In this document: in pieces, positions 5,522 through 9,948 of the stretch | Layout: the number at the start of each line of letters is the position of its first letter | Numbering within the stretch: the stretch's first letter is position 1 | Assembly (NCBI GenBank): GCA_011051425.1 | Contig: DRLF01000194.1 | Coordinates: 1-9,948 of the forward strand | From: Thiolapillus brandeum | GTDB taxonomy: Bacteria > Pseudomonadota > Gammaproteobacteria > Chromatiales > Chromatiaceae | DNA length: 9,948 nucleotides | Reading direction: 5' to 3' | Position numbers and translations under genes: made by a program | The notes under the pieces: generated by a model | The model's input: only the letters and a program-made list of their open reading frames with translations | Database searches by the model: none | Told to the model about the DNA's origin: nothing

Positions 5522-7303
5522 TCACAGGGCATCCACATTCCGCTGCAGCCAGAATTCCAGCAGCGCCAGCTGCCACAGCTTGCTGCCCTGAATACGGGTG
5601 TGGTGCATTTCCGGCGCACTCAGCAGCATGTCCACGTAGGACCGCTCATACAGTCCCCGCTCACGGCAGGCCCTTGAATCCAGGATGTCGCGCATGAAGT
5701 CCAGGAACTCGCCACGCACATACTTCAGCGCAGGCATGGGGAAATAACCCTTGGGACGGTCGATGACCGCGTCGGGAACGATACCCCGGGCCACGCGCTT
5801 GAGCAGATGCTTGCCGCCAGACTGAAACTTGATCTGCGGCGGACAGCGGGCCGCCAGCTCCACCAGTTCGTGGTCCAGGAAGGGCACCCGCGCTTCCAGT
5901 CCCCAGGCCATGGTCATGTTGTCCACGCGCTTCACCGGGTCATCGACGATCAGCGTGGTGGCATCCAGCCGCAGCACCGCATCGATACACTCATCGGCAC
6001 CGGGCTCGTTCAAACGCTGGCGGATATAGTCACCGGTATAGTCGTCACCGCGGAAGGGCTGCTGCACCATGCGCAGGTATTCCTCGTGGTCACGGTCGAA
6101 ATAGGTCTTGCGCAGCCGGTCTGCACAATCGCCTTCATCGTCCTCCATGATACGCTGATACCAGAAATAGCCCCCGAAGACCTCATCGGCGCCCTGCCCG
6201 GACTGTACTACTTTTATTTCTTTTGAAACCTGCTCCGACAGCAGGTAGAAAGCCACCGCATCCTGACCGAACATGGGCTCGGCCATGGCGTCCACCGCTT
6301 CCGGCAGGCGGGCGAGCACCTGGTCGTTGGGCACCAGCAACTTGCGGTGATGGGGGCGGTAGCGTTCCACCACCTGGTCGGAATACTCGAACTCGTTGCC
6401 AATCTCCTCGGGCTGGTCCTCGAAACCGATGCTGAAGGTATGCAGATCCTCTTTGCCCAGTTCCGCCAGCAATGCCACCAGCAGGCTGGAATCCAGGCCG
6501 CCGGAGAGCAGCACACCCACAGGCACATCGGCGACATCGTTGCGCTTGCGCACCGCACTGCGCAGGGCATCGTGGGTAGCGTCCACCCATTCCTGTTCGC
6601 TCAGGGATTCTTTCGGGCGGGTGGCGTCCAGCCGCCAGTAGCGCCCCGTGATTTCCCGGCCATGGGCATCGATCTTCATCCAGGTGGCCGGCTCCAGCTT
6701 GCGCACACCGTTCAGCAGGGTTCCCGGCGCCGGCACCACACCGTGCAGGGTGAACTGGAAATGAAGCGCTACGGCATCGATGGAGGTATCCACGCCACCA
6801 CCGGCCAGCAACGCCGGCAGGCTGGAGGCAAACCGCAGCCGCTGCCCGTCACGGCTCCAGTAGAAAGGCTTGATGCCGAAACGGTCCCGGGCCATGAACA
6901 GGGCTTTCTCGCGCATGTCCCACACCGCAAAGGCAAACATGCCGTGCAGATGCGCCAGGCAATCCTGCCCCCATTCCCGCCAGGCTTTGAGAATGACCTC
7001 GGAATCTCCGTCGGAGAAAAAGTGGTAGCCCCGCTGCTGCAGTTCCCGGCGCAGTTCCCGATAGTTATAGATAGTGCCGTTGAATACCAGCGCCAGTCCC
7101 AGTTCCTGGTCCACCAGGGGCTGATTGGATTTCTCGGAAAGGTCGATGATGGACAGGCGGCGATGACCGAAACCCAGCACGCCGTCACTGTAACTGCCGC
7201 CATGATCCGGGCCACGGGGCTGCAACCGCTCTGTCATGCGCGCAATGGCCGCCAGGTCAGCCGGCTGGCCGTCGAATCTCAGTTCGCCACAGATACCACA
7301 CAT
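5522..7303 (-). CDS. Asparagine-synthase-family amidotransferase, N-acetylglutaminylglutamine amide (NAGGN) type
   Basis: This 593-residue cytoplasmic enzyme has an N-terminal class II glutaminase domain (1-about 200) and a C-terminal ATP-dependent synthetase domain. C2 is the nucleophile after Met removal; HRRLSIIDLS, FNGTIYN and SDGDSE complete the glutamine site. SGGLDSS (267-273) is the PPi loop. SGQGADEVFGGY (368-379) has Gln where E. coli AsnB has a catalytic Glu. The opening (MCGICGELRFDGQPADLAA), RPKGYFPMPALKYVRG and the GSKLWQLALLEFWLQ end match, as I recall them, the family that amidates the osmoprotectant dipeptide N-acetylglutaminylglutamine, such as AsnO of Sinorhizobium. I prefer this to ordinary asparagine synthetase. 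The start is 3 bp after the hydantoinase B stop with a strong Shine-Dalgarno. The usual synthetase and M42 peptidase neighbours are missing here. Confidence 0.88.
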   Translation of the reverse strand: MCGICGELRFDGQPADLAAIARMTERLQPRGPDHGGSYSDGVLGFGHRRLSIIDLSEKSNQPLVDQELGLALVFNGTIYNYRELRRELQQRGYHFFSDGDSEVILKAWREWGQDCLAHLHGMFAFAVWDMREKALFMARDRFGIKPFYWSRDGQRLRFASSLPALLAGGGVDTSIDAVALHFQFTLHGVVPAPGTLLNGVRKLEPATWMKIDAHGREITGRYWRLDATRPKESLSEQEWVDATHDALRSAVRKRNDVADVPVGVLLSGGLDSSLLVALLAELGKEDLHTFSIGFEDQPEEIGNEFEYSDQVVERYRPHHRKLLVPNDQVLARLPEAVDAMAEPMFGQDAVAFYLLSEQVSKEIKVVQSGQGADEVFGGYFWYQRIMEDDEGDCADRLRKTYFDRDHEEYLRMVQQPFRGDDYTGDYIRQRLNEPGADECIDAVLRLDATTLIVDDPVKRVDNMTMAWGLEARVPFLDHELVELAARCPPQIKFQSGGKHLLKRVARGIVPDAVIDRPKGYFPMPALKYVRGEFLDFMRDILDSRACRERGLYERSYVDMLLSAPEMHHTRIQGSKLWQLALLEFWLQRNVDAL

Positions 7304-7306
7304 GAT

Positions 7307-8896
7307 TCAGTCCTTCTCCCCGTCTGTATGTCCCCAGCCACCACCGCCAGGGGTTTCGATAGTCAGCACATCGCCGGCCTTTACCCTGCGATGGCACTTG
7401 GGCGGCAACGCCTCCCCGTTCAGCAGATTGCGGCCGCGCAGCCCGTTGCGGCCACCCGCCAGTCCCCAGGGCGCCAGCAGTCTGCGCTCGGTGAGCAGCG
7501 ATATTTCCGCATCCGCGAGAAGCCCGAACTCCCTCACCAGGCCGTCACCACCGCTGTGCTTCCCTGCACCTCCGGAACCCCGGCGGACCTGGTAGCGCCG
7601 GATGCGCAGGGGATATTGCTGTTCCAGCACTTCGACAGGCGTATTCAGGGTGTTGGTCATGTGCGTCTGCACCGCGCTCAGACCCGCCGTCTCACGGCTC
7701 GCGCCCATGCCGCCGCCCATGGTCTCATAATAATCCCAACTGTCGCCTGGCGCTGCGGACCCCATGGCGAGGTTGTTCATGCTGCCGTGGCTGGCTGCAG
7801 CCATTCGATCAGGAATCGCCTGTGCCAGTGCCCCCATGATCACGTCCACCACCCGTGTGCTGGTCTCCACATTGCCCGCCGCCACCGCCGCCGGAAAGCG
7901 TGCGTTGACCAGACAGCCTGCCGGTGCGTGCAGGCTGATGTTGCGGAACACACCGGCGCAGGCCGGCGTCTGGGGAGGCATGAGGCAGCGAAACACGTAG
8001 TATACGCCAGCGGCAGCGACCGACAGGGGGCAGTTGACATTGCCCGATACCTGTTCGGCGGTACCGGTGAAATCCACCTCGATATGTCCCTGCCGAACCG
8101 TGACTCTGGCCTGAATGGGAATCCGTTCCTGACCCTGGCCATCATCGTCCAGCCAGTCCGTGAACGTATAGCTGCCATCCGGGATCTTCTCCAGTACAGA
8201 CCGGGCAAGACGCTCCCCGTAGGCGTTCAGCGCCTCCATACCTCCTGAAAAAACAGCTGTCCCCTGTTCTTCGATCAGCGCCTGCAGGCGCTGCCTGCCC
8301 GCCCGGTTGGCGCTGAGCTGTGCGGTCAGATCCCCTTCTGCCGCTCTGGGATTGCGGGTCGCTGCAAGTATGCCGTTCCATACCTCATGGTCCCGTTCAC
8401 CCGCCCGGACCAGATGCACCGGCTCGATGACCATGCCCTCCTCCTCCAGAGAAGACGATACCGGCATGGAACCGGGGGTGTCCGCGCCGATATCGGCGTG
8501 ATGGGCACGGTTGACCACGAAGCCCATCAGGGTTTCACCCGCGAACACGGGAGCGATCAGCGTGATATCCGGCAGATGGGTGCCGCCCAGGTAGGGATCG
8601 TTTAGAATGACCTGATCCCCCGCCCGCCAGCTGAGGCGATCGACGATATCCCCCATGGCATAGGCCATGCTGCCCAGATGCACCGGAATATGGGCCGCCT
8701 GGGCACCGAGTTCACCCCGGGCATCGAATATGGCGCAGGAATAGTCCAGGCGGTCACGGATATTGGGCGAAAAAGCCGCATTGCGCAGCACCGCCCCCAT
8801 TTCGTCACAAACAGATTCCAGGCGGCTGGCAAACAGCCCCAGGGCAATGGCATCGAAGCCTTTTTCACCTTTATTTTCATTTTTCATGGCGGACAT
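7307..8896 (-). CDS. Hydantoinase B/5-oxoprolinase family protein
   Basis: This 529-residue protein is the HyuB-type subunit of ATP-dependent ring-opening amidohydrolases (hydantoinase, 5-oxoprolinase, and related acetone or acetophenone carboxylase subunits). Family motifs run in order along the full length: GDQVILNDPYLGGTHLPDI (93-111), NRAHHADIG (129-137, likely metal-binding His), RNPRAAEGDLTAQ (181-193), VDFTGTAEQVSGN, TRVVDVIMGALAQAIPDR, YYETMGGGMGAS, THMTNTLNTPVEVLE (411-425), RRGSGGAGKHSGGDG and TPGGGGWG (515-522). HyuB normally works with an ATP-binding HyuA subunit. None is adjacent: sodB is divergent upstream and the NAGGN-type amidotransferase follows after 3 bp. The substrate is therefore open; 5-oxoproline, a hydantoin or another cyclic amide are possible. 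ATG at 8896 or at 8887 could start it, and neither has a good Shine-Dalgarno. Confidence 0.92.
   Translation of the reverse strand: MSAMKNENKGEKGFDAIALGLFASRLESVCDEMGAVLRNAAFSPNIRDRLDYSCAIFDARGELGAQAAHIPVHLGSMAYAMGDIVDRLSWRAGDQVILNDPYLGGTHLPDITLIAPVFAGETLMGFVVNRAHHADIGADTPGSMPVSSSLEEEGMVIEPVHLVRAGERDHEVWNGILAATRNPRAAEGDLTAQLSANRAGRQRLQALIEEQGTAVFSGGMEALNAYGERLARSVLEKIPDGSYTFTDWLDDDGQGQERIPIQARVTVRQGHIEVDFTGTAEQVSGNVNCPLSVAAAGVYYVFRCLMPPQTPACAGVFRNISLHAPAGCLVNARFPAAVAAGNVETSTRVVDVIMGALAQAIPDRMAAASHGSMNNLAMGSAAPGDSWDYYETMGGGMGASRETAGLSAVQTHMTNTLNTPVEVLEQQYPLRIRRYQVRRGSGGAGKHSGGDGLVREFGLLADAEISLLTERRLLAPWGLAGGRNGLRGRNLLNGEALPPKCHRRVKAGDVLTIETPGGGGWGHTDGEKD
7311..7321 (-). promoter_or_regulatory. 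Ribosome binding site of the amidotransferase inside the hydantoinase B gene
   Basis: On the minus strand GGGGAGAAGGA lies in the last codons of the hydantoinase B frame, 7 nt before the amidotransferase ATG. It is a very good Shine-Dalgarno. It fixes the start at 7303, and with the 3-bp gap it implies translational coupling. Confidence 0.85.
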
Positions 8897-8979
8897 TATT
8901 GCATTTTGTCCCGATTCCGAATAACCTTAGCGCCATAATAACCCAGTAATTCACTAAAGATATAAAACGGAGAACATGA
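8897..8979. promoter_or_regulatory. Divergent promoter region between the hydantoinase B gene and sodB
   Basis: This AT-rich 83-bp gap must hold the start signals of both genes. CATAAT (8934-8939, plus) is a fair -10 for sodB, and TATTAT on the opposite strand (8940-8935) is a fair -10 for the hydantoinase operon, but I find no good -35 at the right distance for either. CGGAG (8968-8972) is the sodB Shine-Dalgarno, 7 nt before its ATG. I see no clear Fur-type palindrome. Confidence 0.45.
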
Positions 8980-9558
8980 ATGACTCATACATTGCCTGAT
9001 CTGCCCTACGCAAAGGACGCCCTGGAGCCCAACATCTCTGCCGAGACCCTGGAGTTCCATCATGACAAGCACCATGCTACCTATGTCACCAATCTGAACA
9101 ACCTGGTACCCGGCACCGAGTTCGAGAACGCCAGCCTGGAAGACATCGTGATGAAATCCGAGGGCGGCATCTTCAACAATGGCGCTCAGGTATGGAACCA
9201 TACCTTCTATTTCAACTGCATGAGCCCCAACGGCGGTGGCGAGCCTTCCGGCGCCCTGGCCGATGCCATCAACACGGCTTTCGGTTCCTTCGCCGATTTC
9301 AAAGAGAAATTCTCCACCTCCGCCGCCACCAACTTCGGCTGTGGCTGGACCTGGCTGGTAAAGAACAGCGACGGCTCCCTGGAGATCGTCAACACCTCCG
9401 GCGCGGGCAACCCCCTGCGTGACGGCAAGACGCCCCTGCTGACCATCGACGTCTGGGAGCACGCCTATTACATCGACAAGCGTAATGTGCGCCCCCAGTA
9501 CATCGCCGACTTCTTCAACGTGGTCAACTGGGACTTCGTGGCCGGTAACCTGGGCTGA
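8980..9558 (+). CDS. sodB: Superoxide dismutase [Fe]
   Basis: This 192-residue cytoplasmic enzyme converts superoxide to hydrogen peroxide and oxygen. The metal ligands are all present: H27 in FHHDKHH, H74 in AQVWNHTFY, and D157 and H161 in DVWEHAYY. The active-site Gln at position 70 (NNGAQVWNHTF) marks the iron type; the manganese type places this Gln elsewhere. The length equals that of E. coli SodB, and there is no signal peptide. Compared with E. coli, the residue after HTFY is Phe instead of Trp. The start at 8980 has CGGAG 7 nt upstream; an overlapping ATG at 8976 is out of frame and soon stops. The gene is monocistronic, with its own terminator 25 bp after the stop. Confidence 0.97.
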   Translation: MTHTLPDLPYAKDALEPNISAETLEFHHDKHHATYVTNLNNLVPGTEFENASLEDIVMKSEGGIFNNGAQVWNHTFYFNCMSPNGGGEPSGALADAINTAFGSFADFKEKFSTSAATNFGCGWTWLVKNSDGSLEIVNTSGAGNPLRDGKTPLLTIDVWEHAYYIDKRNVRPQYIADFFNVVNWDFVAGNLG

Positions 9559-9583
9559 CAGCCGGTCTCCGGTTCAAACAATG

Positions 9584-9611
9584 AAAACCCCGGCCCTGTG
9601 CCGGGGTTTTT
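9584..9611 (+). terminator. Rho-independent terminator of sodB
   Basis: AAAACCCCGGC (9584-9594) pairs perfectly with GCCGGGGTTTT (9600-9610) around a CCTGT loop, with one more T following. It starts 25 bp after the sodB stop. The A-run on the 5' side could also let it work from the other strand. Confidence 0.93.
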
Positions 9612-9629
9612 GCGTATTGCCCATATCCC

Positions 9630-9836
9630 ATGAACACCCGCCACACTCCCCGCCCCGGCATTTCCCGCCAGGACCGGCTGTCAGACGAAGGACTGCAGCG
9701 CCTGAAGAAACAGCTGCAGTCGTCAGCCGGCATCAGTGATCAGGTGCTGGCCCAGTGGATCCGGCGCTACGGCAAAGACGCCGAAGCCCTGATTCTCGAA
9801 AGCGGCCGCGAATTGCCTTCAATTGACATGGATTAA
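9630..9836 (+). CDS. Small conserved-looking hypothetical protein
   Basis: I do not recognise a characterised family for this 68-residue protein. It is polar and probably helical, with no signal peptide, membrane segment or cysteine. After a basic Pro-rich start (MNTRHTPRPGISRQDRL) comes an amphipathic stretch, LSDEGLQRLKKQLQSS, then ISDQVLAQWIRRYGKDAEALI, which looks like a second helix with conserved-style W/R positions. The frame is favoured over its alternatives because the composition is that of a soluble helical protein and it fills the space after the sodB terminator. There is no good Shine-Dalgarno before ATG 9630 and I see no clear promoter, so the start is uncertain. It could be a small regulatory or nucleic-acid-binding protein, but nothing shows this. 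Confidence 0.6.
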   Translation: MNTRHTPRPGISRQDRLSDEGLQRLKKQLQSSAGISDQVLAQWIRRYGKDAEALILESGRELPSIDMD

Positions 9837-9894
9837 TGCTCCCTGTGCCCCCTGCAGCTAGGCTTGTTGCTTTCTCATTCTGACCACACCGGCA

Positions 9895-9948
9895 ATGCAC
9901 CACGGGAAACTCTTTGGCTTTCTGCTGCTGTTGCTGCTGCTTCAACCG
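9895..9948 (+). CDS. Possible secreted or membrane protein, N-terminus only (cut by window edge)
   Basis: From ATG 9895 the frame is open to the window end and encodes 18 residues: a short His/Lys head (MHHGK), then LFGF followed by seven leucines, then Gln-Pro. A positive head before a leucine run is what a signal peptide or membrane anchor looks like. The seven Leu codons are almost all CTG or TTG, giving a CTG-rich tract. An in-frame TAG lies 36 nt upstream of the ATG and no other ATG intervenes. There is no clear Shine-Dalgarno. With so little sequence this could be a chance frame; the opposite-strand frame reads a poly-Gln tract and is less plausible. Confidence 0.35.
   Translation, partial: MHHGKLFGFLLLLLLLQP

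Noticed and set aside
6347..8248. Plus-strand open frame of 633 codons opposite the amidotransferase and hydantoinase B genes
   Set aside because: It crosses two well-supported genes and their junction on the other strand, and shows no recognisable domain. It is a GC-composition shadow.
8896..9462. Minus-strand open frame of 188 codons opposite sodB
   Set aside because: It is fully antisense to sodB, which has all metal ligands, a good Shine-Dalgarno and a terminator.
9905..9942. Poly-Gln frame on the minus strand and CTG triplet tract at the right edge
   Set aside because: The tract is too short and impure for a repeat element and is better explained as the leucine run of a signal peptide on the plus strand.
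1..9948. Mobile element, CRISPR, toxin-antitoxin or defence system
   Set aside because: I found no transposase or integrase, no direct repeat array, no tRNA-like site and no toxin or nuclease motif; base composition looks even across the window.

Overview
The window looks like chromosomal DNA from a GC-rich gammaproteobacterium. The evidence is the GC-rich codon use, the iron-type superoxide dismutase, the short CspA-type cold shock protein, a FixL/FixJ-style two-component pair, and an amidotransferase of the N-acetylglutaminylglutamine amide (NAGGN) type. Genus cannot be told. I see no tRNA, rRNA, CRISPR array, transposase or phage gene. Nearly all the DNA is explained by seven complete genes, one small complete hypothetical gene, and partial genes at both edges.

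Left part (1-4928): on the minus strand a two-component operon encodes a large PAS-containing membrane sensor kinase (145-2715) whose stop overlaps the start of a FixJ-like response regulator cut off by the left edge. Divergent from it, across only 47 bp that carry a perfect 6-bp inverted repeat, is a plus-strand pair: an RDD-family membrane protein (2763-3233) and, 3 bp later, a 563-residue secreted protein (3237-4928) that I cannot assign to a characterised family. It seems to combine a TIM-barrel-like glycosidase-type region with a C-terminal beta-sandwich and a short LFQDGFE tail. It is the least described gene here.

Middle (4929-5521): a 9-bp inverted repeat overlaps the stop of the secreted protein. 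It is followed by a strong bidirectional terminator and a second perfect hairpin that separate it from a convergent csp gene (5085-5291, minus). The csp gene has a good sigma70 promoter about 150 nt upstream of its start, so its mRNA has a long leader of the size known for cold-shock mRNAs.

Right part (5522-9948): a minus-strand pair consists of a hydantoinase B/oxoprolinase-type protein (7307-8896) and the NAGGN-type amidotransferase (5522-7303). The two are 3 bp apart, and the ribosome binding site of the second lies inside the end of the first. The usual partners of both families (hydantoinase A; the NAGGN synthetase and M42 peptidase) are absent from the window, so this pairing is the most interesting operon-level signal. 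Divergent from it are an Fe superoxide dismutase (8980-9558) with a clear terminator and a small hypothetical protein (9630-9836). A possible lipoprotein or secreted protein start is cut off by the right edge.

Several genes fit stress handling (osmolyte, oxidative stress, cold), but no single shared pathway is shown. The novelty here is modest: an unassigned secreted enzyme-like protein and an unusual two-gene operon, not an obvious new defence or mobile system.
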